The notes below the pieces were generated by a model. It saw nothing but the letters and a program-made list of their open reading frames with translations. It searched no databases and had not been told where the DNA came from. Below, piece after piece: positions 1 to 7,223 of a stretch of 64,000 nt of DNA. The position numbers and the translations under genes are program-made. Origin of the DNA: Bradyrhizobium murdochi. GTDB lineage: Bacteria; Pseudomonadota; Alphaproteobacteria; Rhizobiales; Xanthobacteraceae. The DNA lies in assembly GCF_000472965.1 (NCBI RefSeq), contig NZ_AXAU01000003.1:124269-188268 (forward strand). Reading direction: 5' to 3'. Position 1 is the stretch's first letter. Each line of letters begins with the position of its first letter.

Positions 1-682
1 GGTCGTCGATCTCCATGCGCTTGCGGAAATCGGGATCGACGAAGCGGGCCTTTACCAATCCATCGCGGCCGACCACGAAGGTAGCCGGGATCGGCAGCAT
101 CCAGCCGTCATTGCCCTGAAAACTCGCCATATCCTGATACGAAAGCAGCCGCTGGATTTCGGTGCCGAGCCAGATCGCGAGGTTGAGCGACAGCGCGTAG
201 CCGTTGTCGAGATCGGTCAGCACCGGGAACGGCGCTGCGGCCTCGGATTTGAATTTCTCGGCATAGGCCTGCGTCTCCGGCATGATCGCAACTGTCTGCG
301 CGCCCAATGCCCTGATCCGGTCCTGGGCCTGGATCACCGCCCTCACGTTTAGCCGGCAGTAAGGGCACCAATGGCCGCGATAGAACATCACGGCGACCGG
401 CCCCTGATCGAGGAGCGATTTCAGGCTGACCAGCCGGCCGGTCTCGTCCGGCAACAGGAACGGCGGCATCACCTCGCCTGGCCTCGGCGCGTTTTCGCCG
501 CCGCCGTTCTCATTGAGCCGCGCCACCAGCCGGTCGACCGCTTCGCCATAGGCCGGAAAGATCTCCCGCCCCGCCGCAGCGTAGGCCTCGAGCTGCTCGC
601 GCAAGGTACCCTCCATGTCGCGGCATTGCTGGAACGCATCCTTGAGGCGTTCGGCGTTGGCTGGCGATAGCGTTGTCGTCAT
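1..682 (-). CDS. Peroxiredoxin-like thioredoxin-fold protein, 3' end outside the window
   Basis: Reading leftward from the ATG at 682, an open frame of 227 codons runs off the left edge without a stop. The N-terminal ~65 residues are helical and charged. A thioredoxin/AhpC-TSA fold follows, with the segment VAVMFYRGHWCPYCRLNV carrying a WCPYC redox motif near residue 103-107, and later IPATFVVGRDG typical of the family. Members reduce peroxides or act as thiol oxidoreductases. A GGAG site lies 6 bases before the ATG. No signal peptide is seen, so it is probably cytoplasmic. The exact substrate cannot be read from the sequence. Confidence 0.85.
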   Translation of the reverse strand, partial: MTTTLSPANAERLKDAFQQCRDMEGTLREQLEAYAAAGREIFPAYGEAVDRLVARLNENGGGENAPRPGEVMPPFLLPDETGRLVSLKSLLDQGPVAVMFYRGHWCPYCRLNVRAVIQAQDRIRALGAQTVAIMPETQAYAEKFKSEAAAPFPVLTDLDNGYALSLNLAIWLGTEIQRLLSYQDMASFQGNDGWMLPIPATFVVGRDGLVKARFVDPDFRKRMEIDD

Positions 683-761
683 GGCTTGCTCCGGCATATC
701 CGTATTATTTTCCGGCTCGGGCCGCCCCGCAAGGGCAGCCCGAACCTGGAGTGCTCCCGCG

Positions 762-1046
762 TCAGGGCAGATAGAAATTGCCGGTCGGGTCAAGCATGCC
801 CGAGGTCGAATAGAGCTGGCCCTTGTCCATGAAGAACACGGTGTTAGCAGGCACCTTTTTGGCGTTCTTCATCATTGCGTCGTGATTCTTGGGCGTCGCC
901 GCCATTGCCATCGCCGACATCTTGCCGGGGCCGGCATACATGTAGGCCATGCCCGGATTGAATTCCCAGGGGACTTGCGAGAAGGCGGTCGTTGCGACGG
1001 CGGCAAAGGCCGCGGCGGCAATCAGGGTCTTGGAAAGGGTGGTCAT
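762..1046 (-). CDS. Small secreted hypothetical protein
   Basis: This encodes 94 residues starting MTTLSKTLIAAAAFAAVATTAFS, a clear Sec signal peptide. The mature part is rich in Met, Ala and Lys (for example MAYMYAGPGKMSAMAMA) and ends GNFYLP. The ATG at 1046 is chosen because GAGGAA lies just upstream and because it places the signal peptide at the N-terminus; the longer in-frame extension has no ribosome site. It faces away from the DUF302 gene across a short control region. I do not recognise the family. The Met-rich composition could suit metal binding, but that is only a guess. Confidence 0.7.
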   Translation of the reverse strand: MTTLSKTLIAAAAFAAVATTAFSQVPWEFNPGMAYMYAGPGKMSAMAMAATPKNHDAMMKNAKKVPANTVFFMDKGQLYSTSGMLDPTGNFYLP

Positions 1047-1248
1047 GGGAAATTCCTCAAGATTGACATCGCGCCCGCCAATCGGACGCTGGCCCATCAG
1101 AGGATGGACTTCCCTTGATTTGAAATGCCGTTGCACAATCGGTTCGATAGCCATGGCGTATTGAGGGGCACCGATAGTCCGCCGCTATCGACTTGAGAGC
1201 GGATGCGCATTTCATATCGGCCCGCCGAACGTTCATCCTGTCCTCGAA

Positions 1249-1279
1249 GGCATGCGGAGGGCATGCGGAGGGCATGCGC
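1249..1279 (+). repeat. Short 10-bp tandem repeat GGCATGCGGA
   Basis: Three consecutive GGCATGCG units spaced 10 bases apart lie about 20 bases before the start of the DUF302 gene, within its leader. Each unit contains the palindrome GCATGC. It may be a slippage product or a regulatory element; the sequence does not decide. Confidence 0.6.
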
Positions 1280-1298
1280 CACCGACAGGAGGTTTTCC

Positions 1299-1790
1299 AT
1301 GACAAGCCATCTGACGAACCGCTTTGCAAATTTCTTTGCCACACTGCTGCTGGCGGTGCTCGTGCTTTCCGTCGTCTCGGCAGCACGGGCGGACAGCGAC
1401 GATGGCATCGTTCGTGTCAAGAGCGCGGTGCCGATGCCGGAGGCGATCAGCCGCATCAAGGCCGATATCGCAGCCAAGGGCATCAAATTCTTCAGCGAGA
1501 TCGACCAGTCGAAACTCGCGGCCGACGCCGGCACCAAGCTGCGTCCCTCGACGCTATTGGTGTTCGGCAATCCGCCGCTCGGGACGCAGTTCATCACCTC
1601 GAATCCGAACGCCGGGCTTGACTGGCCGGTCCGGCTATTGCTGACGCAGGATGACAGTGGCGATGTCTGGGCAGTCTGGACCGATTTCGGATGGATCGCC
1701 AGGCGTCACAACATCAGAGACCGTGTGGCGCAGTTCGAGATGGCGACCAAGGTGGTGGGCTCGATCACTTCGACCATCACAACCAAGTAA
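1299..1790 (+). CDS. DUF302 domain protein, exported
   Basis: The product has 163 residues. It opens with a signal peptide (hydrophobic stretch about residues 10-28, ending SAARAD), followed by a DUF302 domain with the pattern VKSAVPMPEAISRIKADI, an LLVFGNPPLGT strand and a C-terminal DFGWIARRH segment typical of the family. DUF302 proteins have no settled function. The start is fixed by AGGAGG 7 bases before ATG 1299. The gene is followed, after 89 bases, by a disulfide-reductase-like flavoprotein on the same strand, so the two may be co-transcribed. Confidence 0.85.
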   Translation: MTSHLTNRFANFFATLLLAVLVLSVVSAARADSDDGIVRVKSAVPMPEAISRIKADIAAKGIKFFSEIDQSKLAADAGTKLRPSTLLVFGNPPLGTQFITSNPNAGLDWPVRLLLTQDDSGDVWAVWTDFGWIARRHNIRDRVAQFEMATKVVGSITSTITTK

Positions 1791-1879
1791 CCGTGTCGCC
1801 CGCTTGCAGTAGGCTCATCAGGCTGCGCCGCCGGCGCGGCCTGATCGCATCCGGCGTTGCCAACAGAGGAGTTCGTTGT

Positions 1880-3241
1880 ATGACCCCGGAGAAATTTGAC
1901 GTTGTCATTCTCGGCGGCGGCAATGCCGGCATCGGTGTCACCGGACCGGTCCGGCGCGCGGGAATCTCGGTCGCGATGATAGAGGCCGATCTTCTCGGCG
2001 GCACCTGCCCGAACCGCGGCTGCACGCCGAAGAAGGTGCTGGTCGCCGCCGGTCACGCGCTGCACGAAATCGAACGCGCATCCATCCATCACATAGCTGT
2101 CGGCAAGCCGAAACTCGACTGGGCCGCGCTGATCGACCGCGAGAAGGACATGATCAAGGACATCCCTGCCAATCTCGCCCGCGCGATGGCCAAGCGCAAT
2201 GTCGAGGTCATCAAGGGCCACGGCGCGTTCACAGGCCCCAATACCATCCGCGTCGGAAGCCGGACACTCGAGGCCAGGCATATCGTGATTGCGACGGGAT
2301 CGAGGCCGCGGCCGCTGCCGATTCCGGGAGCCGAGCTCATGATCACCTCGGATGAAATGCTGAGCGAGCGCGAACTGCCGGCTTCCGTGATCTTCATCGG
2401 TGGCGGCGTCATCTCGCTCGAGTTTGGCCATGTCTATGCGCGTGCCGGTGCTGCGGTCACGATTCTCGAAGCGCTGCCGCAGCTATTGCCTGCCATGGAC
2501 GCCGACGCCGTCGCGCGCTTGCAGGCCGAGAGCGAGCGCATCGGCATTCGCATCAGAACTGCAGTAAGCGTCAAGCAAATTGAAAAGGCGAAGGATCGCC
2601 TGCGCGTCGTCTTCAGCCATAACGGCACCGTGCACGCAGCCGAGGCCGACCGTGTCGTCAACGGCGCCGGACGCGTCGCCAATGTCGATACGCTGGATCT
2701 TGTCGCGGGCCAGGTCGAGCAAGCCAATGGCCGCGTCGCGATCGACCGCCATTTGCGGTCGACCTCCAATCCCACCGTATTTGTCTGCGGCGACGCGGTT
2801 CCGACCTCGCCGCAACTGTCGCCGATCGCGACCTATGAGGGCGACATCGTCGGCCGAAACATCGTCGAAGGCGCTAAGTACAGCCCGGACTACGCGAGCA
2901 TGGCGACATCGGTCTACACGGTGCCGCCGCTCGCCTCGGTTGGCCTGACGGAAGCCGCCGCCAGGCAGAAGAGTCTTGCGATCGACCTCCACGTCAATGA
3001 CATGCTCGACTGGTTCTCCGCGAAAACCTATGCCGAAACAGTGGCGTGGTCGAAAGTAATCGTCGATCAGGCAACTGACCGCATCCTTGGTGCTCATTTC
3101 GTCGGGCATTCGGGGCAGGAACTGGTGAACATCTTCGGATTGGCGATGCGCTTCGGCATTACCGCGAGCCAGATCCGGGAAAACGTCTACGCCTATCCGA
3201 CCTTCTCCTCCGACATCAGACATATGCTCGGCCACGGCTAG
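1880..3241 (+). CDS. FAD/NAD(P)-dependent disulfide oxidoreductase (glutathione/mercuric/lipoamide reductase family)
   Basis: The 453-residue protein has the class I pyridine nucleotide-disulfide oxidoreductase layout. An FAD-binding GGGNAG lies near residue 12, and the redox-active pair GGTCPNRGCTPKK near residue 42. A second Rossmann motif, FIGGGVISLEFG, binds NAD(P), and the FAD-contact segment VFVCGDAV and a dimerisation domain follow. AGAGGAG precedes ATG 1880; an upstream extension overlaps the DUF302 gene and lacks a ribosome site. One oddity: the C-terminal stretch that normally reads HAHPT-x-SE, supplying the catalytic His and Glu, reads YAYPTFSSD here. Both residues are missing, so it may not act as a standard disulfide reductase. 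The substrate is unknown. Confidence 0.88.
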   Translation: MTPEKFDVVILGGGNAGIGVTGPVRRAGISVAMIEADLLGGTCPNRGCTPKKVLVAAGHALHEIERASIHHIAVGKPKLDWAALIDREKDMIKDIPANLARAMAKRNVEVIKGHGAFTGPNTIRVGSRTLEARHIVIATGSRPRPLPIPGAELMITSDEMLSERELPASVIFIGGGVISLEFGHVYARAGAAVTILEALPQLLPAMDADAVARLQAESERIGIRIRTAVSVKQIEKAKDRLRVVFSHNGTVHAAEADRVVNGAGRVANVDTLDLVAGQVEQANGRVAIDRHLRSTSNPTVFVCGDAVPTSPQLSPIATYEGDIVGRNIVEGAKYSPDYASMATSVYTVPPLASVGLTEAAARQKSLAIDLHVNDMLDWFSAKTYAETVAWSKVIVDQATDRILGAHFVGHSGQELVNIFGLAMRFGITASQIRENVYAYPTFSSDIRHMLGHG

Positions 3242-3281
3242 ATGAAAACGCTCTAGTCCTACTGCGTCATCGCTGCTCTAG

Positions 3282-3384
3282 CCCTCATCCTGAGGAGCCC
3301 GCAGAGCGGGCGTCTCGAAGGATGTAAGCCACGGGCGGGGCCTCATGGTTCGAGACGCGCTTCGCGCTCCTCACCATGAGGGGC
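3282..3384. repeat. Dispersed palindromic intergenic repeat, type A (copy 1 of 3)
   Basis: About 100 bases built from CCTCATCCTGAGGAG, CGTCTCGAAGGATG and the complementary half CATGGTTCGAGACGCGCTTCGCGCTCCTCACCATGAGG. The second half folds on itself around GCGCTTCGCGC. Related copies lie at 32229-32327 and 43001-43122, all intergenic. No coding content. The rest of the 3242-3531 gap holds only this repeat and the cupin leader. Confidence 0.85.
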
Positions 3385-3531
3385 CTATGACGCAGTAGAA
3401 CTAACCGCATAGCAGGGAGCTATCGAGTCAAAAGCCAACCGGCATTTCCTCTCGTGCGCCATTTCCACGATGGTGGTGACGTAGCCGGCCAGACCATCCG
3501 GGGCCAAGGCAAAACCAGAGGAGACCACGAC

Positions 3532-4023
3532 ATGTCCAAATCCAACGTCACGTCACGCACGGTCTGGCAAGGCCTCGCGCTCGCCGGATTGATCGCGGGT
3601 TCGGTCGCAACCGCCTCGAGCGCCGTGGCCGGCGAATGCCCGGCCGGGAAGATGCAGGCAAATGTCCGCCCGATGGTCGACCACAAGCCGGTCGGCGTCA
3701 CCGACGTCACGCTCGGCTCGATCAACCTCGAAAAGCAGCCGGCCAAGATCAGGGATCGCGAGCTGCGCTTCCGCAAGCTGACCATCGAGCCCGGCGGCAT
3801 CGTGCCATGGCACAGCCATGACGACCGGCCTGCGCTGATCTATGTCCAGCAGGGCGAGATCGTCGAATACGCCAGCAACTGCTCGGAGCCGATCGTGCAC
3901 AAGGCCGGCGAGATCAGGCCGGAAGTCGCCGGCACCTCGCACTGGTGGAAGAATCTCGGCAAGGAAACCGTCATTCTCTATGTCGGCGACGTCCGCAAGG
4001 ATCCGCACGACCACAATATGTAA
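3532..4023 (+). CDS. Exported cupin-domain protein
   Basis: The product has 163 residues, with an N-terminal signal peptide (hydrophobic core GLALAGLIAGSVATASSAVAG) and a single cupin barrel. The metal-ligand signature is visible as EPGGIVPWHSHDDRP, with HxH, and later a second conserved motif around AGTSHWWKNLG. AGAGGAG lies 8 bases before ATG 3532. Cupins of this kind may be small-molecule binding proteins or metal-dependent enzymes; the ligand cannot be told. A strong terminator-like hairpin follows the stop codon, so the gene appears to be a single-gene unit. Confidence 0.85.
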   Translation: MSKSNVTSRTVWQGLALAGLIAGSVATASSAVAGECPAGKMQANVRPMVDHKPVGVTDVTLGSINLEKQPAKIRDRELRFRKLTIEPGGIVPWHSHDDRPALIYVQQGEIVEYASNCSEPIVHKAGEIRPEVAGTSHWWKNLGKETVILYVGDVRKDPHDHNM

Positions 4024-4059
4024 GGAGCCGTAACGAGCGCCACCCGACGTCTCGTTGCC

Positions 4060-4121
4060 GGATGTGACTGCCTGGGGTCCCCGTGTCGCCCCACACGCCC
4101 AGGCGTCACATCCTTCTTTCT
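4060..4121 (+). terminator. Rho-independent-type terminator after the cupin gene
   Basis: The arms GGATGTGACTGCCTGGG (4060-4076) and CCCAGGCGTCACATCC (4098-4113) pair with one bulged base and are followed by TTCTTTCT. The long GC-rich stem with a pyrimidine tail fits intrinsic termination just before the MFS gene. Confidence 0.7.
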
Positions 4122-4143
4122 CGATAAGATATTGAGAAGCGCC

Positions 4144-5373
4144 ATGACCGGCATGTCCGCGCCGATGAAATCCCAAGCGATGGAAATACGTGGTCACTCA
4201 CCGGGCGTAGCCCTGCGATCCCTGGTCATTGGCCTGACGGCATTCCTGACCGTGGTGGATCTGTTCGCGACGCAGGCGATTCTTCCCTCGCTGACCCGGC
4301 ACTACAATGTAACACCGGCCGCCATGGGTATCGCGGTCAATGCCAGCACCATCGGCATGGCCGTTGCCGGCCTCGTTGTCGGCTTCCTCAGCCCGCATAT
4401 CGATCGCCGGCTCGGCATTCTCGTCAGCCTGGTCGTGCTCGCGGTTCCCACCACGTTGCTGGCGATCGCGCCTGATCTCACGACGTTTACGGTGCTTCGC
4501 ATCGCCCAGGGACTCTGCATGGCCTCGGCGTTCGCGTTAACACTGGCCCATCTCGGCGAGCAATGCAGTTCGATGGATGCAGGCGGCGCGTTCGCGGCCT
4601 ATATCACCGGCAACGTCGCAAGCAATCTGATCGGGCGGCTGGTGTCGGCGGCGGTGGTTGACACGCTCGGGCTGGCCTCGAATTTCTATTTCTTCGCGCT
4701 GCTCAATCTCGCCGGTGCCGTGCTGGTCTATTTCACCATCCATCGGGTCAAGCCGATGCACGCGGTGCACGCAGCACGATCGCCGCTCGCGGCAACAATC
4801 GAGCATTGGCGTAACCCGGCGCTGCGTTCAGCTTTCGCTATCGGCTTCTGCATCCTGTTTGCCTTTATCGGCACCTTCACCTTTGTCAATTTTGTGCTGG
4901 TCCGAGCACCGCTCTCGCTCGGACGGATGGACCTCGGCCTTGTCTATTTCGTCTTCGCGCCATCCGTGGTCACGACGCTGTTTGCCGGCGGGGCTGTCGC
5001 CCGGTTTGGCACGCGGCCAGCGATCTGGGGGGCGCTGGCGGTGGCAGCAGTTGGATTGCCTTTGATGCTGTCTTCTCACCTGCCGCAAGTATTGGCCGGC
5101 ATGGTACTGGTCGGCATCGGGACGTTCTTTGCGCAGGCCTGCGCCACCGGCTTCGTCGGCCAGGCCGCCAGCGACCACCGCGGCATTGCCAGCGGAACCT
5201 ATCTTGCCTGCTATTTCCTCGGTGGTCTCGTCGGCAGCGCCGTGCTGGGCCAGTTGTTCGACCGCTTCGGATGGAGCGCCTGCATCGCCGGCGTAGGCGC
5301 GTCGCTCGCCATCGCGGCGCTATTGACCGTGGGCCTCACGCTTAAACCTCGGTCCGCCGGGTCTCCGGCATGA
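4144..5373 (+). CDS. MFS transporter
   Basis: The 409-residue product has 12 predicted membrane spans. The family loop sequence LSPHIDRRLGILVSLVV (motif A region, spans 2-3) and a motif with LRIAQGLCMASAFAL in span 4 mark a major facilitator of the drug/sugar-efflux type (YnfM/AraJ-like). GAGAAG lies 4 bases before ATG 4144; a TTG at 4132 in frame is less likely. The 3' end overlaps the convergent MFS gene by 32 bases. Substrate unknown. Confidence 0.85.
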   Translation: MTGMSAPMKSQAMEIRGHSPGVALRSLVIGLTAFLTVVDLFATQAILPSLTRHYNVTPAAMGIAVNASTIGMAVAGLVVGFLSPHIDRRLGILVSLVVLAVPTTLLAIAPDLTTFTVLRIAQGLCMASAFALTLAHLGEQCSSMDAGGAFAAYITGNVASNLIGRLVSAAVVDTLGLASNFYFFALLNLAGAVLVYFTIHRVKPMHAVHAARSPLAATIEHWRNPALRSAFAIGFCILFAFIGTFTFVNFVLVRAPLSLGRMDLGLVYFVFAPSVVTTLFAGGAVARFGTRPAIWGALAVAAVGLPLMLSSHLPQVLAGMVLVGIGTFFAQACATGFVGQAASDHRGIASGTYLACYFLGGLVGSAVLGQLFDRFGWSACIAGVGASLAIAALLTVGLTLKPRSAGSPA

Positions 5374-6661
5374 ACGCCCAGATCACCGTCAAGCCAAGGG
5401 CTGCGATCCCCGCCAGCCCGACGAACGCGACGCTACTGCCAAAGATATCGCTGATATAGCCTGCCAATACCGTGCTCAGCGAAGCACCAATGCCGGTCGC
5501 GGTTCCGACGATCCCCTGCGCCAGATTGAAGTGGCCGCTGCCGTAGGCGACATCGGCCACGATCAGCGGCACCATCACGCTGAGCACGGCCGCGGTGATG
5601 CCGTCGAACACTTGCACCAGCACTAGAACATAGGGATCGCGAACCACCGCAAACAGCAAACCACGCATCGCCAGCGCAGCGAACGCCAAGAGCAGCAGCG
5701 GTCGCCTCCCCCACGCCTGAGCCTTGCGCCCGACCGAGGGTGAGGTCAATGCGACGATCGCTTGAGGTACGATGATGCAGGCCGCAATCAGCACCGGCGC
5801 CCATTGAGCCGATCGCGTCGTGACCACGCCGGCCATCAGCGGCAGCATGGCGGCGTTGGCGAGTTGAAACAGCAACACGCCGCCGGCGAAGATCAGCAGC
5901 GGGCGCTGCCGAAGGAGATGAAGCACACTGGTCGCCTTTTTGTCGGCGGCCTTGGTATCATCGCCATCCTCGCTCAGGGCACCATGCGCCTGCGCCACGT
6001 TGATTTCCTGGCCACGAATCCGGGCAAGCGCCAACAGGGTAGGGATTGTAAGAAAGAAGGTAACGAAGAAGACCGACTGGCTTGACAACAGATAGCCGGA
6101 TGCGCCCATCAGCGCCGCCGCTGAACCATTACCCAGGGACGCGAAACGGGCATTGCGCCCGAGCCGTTCCCCGATCGCAAACGGCCCGACCAGGCCGAGG
6201 CTAATCGCGGCGATTGCCGGACCCAGCACGCAGCTCGCAAGCGCATGTAAGATGGCGGCCGCAGTCACGACCGGGAAGATCGGCCATAAGGCGTAGGCCA
6301 GCGCGGCGCAGCCGATGGTGGCGACAGCGAGCCCCGCCACCAGCCGCTCGGAACGGGCGGCATCGACGACGGCTCCGCCCGGCATCTGCCCAAGCAGGCC
6401 GATGATCCCGCCGATCGACAGCACGAAGCCGATCTCAACCTGCGTCCATTTCTGCGTCGTGAGGTAAACCGCGATAAACGGACCGAATCCGGTCTGCACG
6501 TCGGCGAGAAAGAAGATGAACCAGTCGAGGCCGCGCTGGCTCTCGCGCGACGGTTTGGGCCGCTTGGTGGGCGCGGGCGGCACCGGCACAACATTACCCT
6601 CGCCGGCGGATCGCCGATGGCGATCGTCGTTCATCGGATCGAGCGACTGGGACGGGCGCAC
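5342..6661 (-). CDS. MFS transporter
   Basis: The 439-residue product has a hydrophilic, proline- and arginine-rich N-terminal ~35 residues followed by 12 membrane spans. FIFFLADVQTGFGPFIAVYL in span 1 and the loop GAVVDAARSERLV suit the MFS families related to membrane-bound resistance transporters. The GTG at 6661 is used because AAGGAG lies 13 bases upstream, immediately after the stop of the PRC-barrel gene; an ATG at 6634 is an alternative. The 19-base spacing to that gene suggests one transcript. Substrate unknown. Confidence 0.85.
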   Translation of the reverse strand: MRPSQSLDPMNDDRHRRSAGEGNVVPVPPAPTKRPKPSRESQRGLDWFIFFLADVQTGFGPFIAVYLTTQKWTQVEIGFVLSIGGIIGLLGQMPGGAVVDAARSERLVAGLAVATIGCAALAYALWPIFPVVTAAAILHALASCVLGPAIAAISLGLVGPFAIGERLGRNARFASLGNGSAAALMGASGYLLSSQSVFFVTFFLTIPTLLALARIRGQEINVAQAHGALSEDGDDTKAADKKATSVLHLLRQRPLLIFAGGVLLFQLANAAMLPLMAGVVTTRSAQWAPVLIAACIIVPQAIVALTSPSVGRKAQAWGRRPLLLLAFAALAMRGLLFAVVRDPYVLVLVQVFDGITAAVLSVMVPLIVADVAYGSGHFNLAQGIVGTATGIGASLSTVLAGYISDIFGSSVAFVGLAGIAALGLTVIWAFMPETRRTEV

Positions 6662-6679
6662 GATCAGACCGTTTCTCCT

Positions 6680-7177
6680 TTATTTGTCGAAATCCCACGG
6701 CTGCAAGCGGCCGGCCGCACCGAGCACGATGACCGGCGCGTCCTGCTTGTATTCCGGCGCCGCGATCACCTGTTCCTTGGTCAGCTCGAGCGTGATGCTG
6801 TCACTCTTGTTGGCAACACGGCCAAAACGCAGCGCGCTCCAGTCGACGACGATCTTTCGGCTGCCGACACCGAGAAAACCGCCGAAATCGATGACGGCGG
6901 CGCGCACAGTGCCCTCGCGGTCCACGATCACGTCGACGATGCGTCCCATATTTTCGTTAGCCGCACTGCGGACCTCGCGGCCCAGAATGCCGAGCGCGTC
7001 GCGGGCGCCGATCACGGTGACCGACGGCGGAGGCGCCGGTTCCTTTTTCGTGGCATCTTTTGCGGCATCGGCCGGAGCAACTCGGCCTCCCGGCGGTCCA
7101 TTATCTTCCGCTGCCGAAACCGGGAGGCTCATCGCTAGCCCGGCGATCAGCGATATGATGACAATACCGGCGCGCAT
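6680..7177 (-). CDS. Exported PRC-barrel domain protein
   Basis: The product has 165 residues. A signal peptide (MRAGIVIISLIAGLAMSLPVS) is followed by a Pro/Ala/Lys linker and a PRC-barrel domain that includes NENMGRIVDVIVDREG and AAVIDFGGFLGVGSRK. PRC-barrels occur in photosynthetic reaction-centre H subunits, RimM and many small envelope or stress proteins of Rhizobiales. AGGAGG sits 5 bases before ATG 7177. It probably forms a unit with the downstream MFS gene. Function beyond the fold is not known. Confidence 0.85.
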   Translation of the reverse strand: MRAGIVIISLIAGLAMSLPVSAAEDNGPPGGRVAPADAAKDATKKEPAPPPSVTVIGARDALGILGREVRSAANENMGRIVDVIVDREGTVRAAVIDFGGFLGVGSRKIVVDWSALRFGRVANKSDSITLELTKEQVIAAPEYKQDAPVIVLGAAGRLQPWDFDK

Positions 7178-7223
7178 ATGGCCTCCTGAACTCCGAGGAC
7201 GCATGGATAGGGATGCACGACCG

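Noticed and set aside
3282..3384. CRISPR-like repetition suspected from the type A repeat copies
   Set aside because: The copies are tens of kilobases apart, differ from one another and have no spacers; no CRISPR array or cas gene is present.
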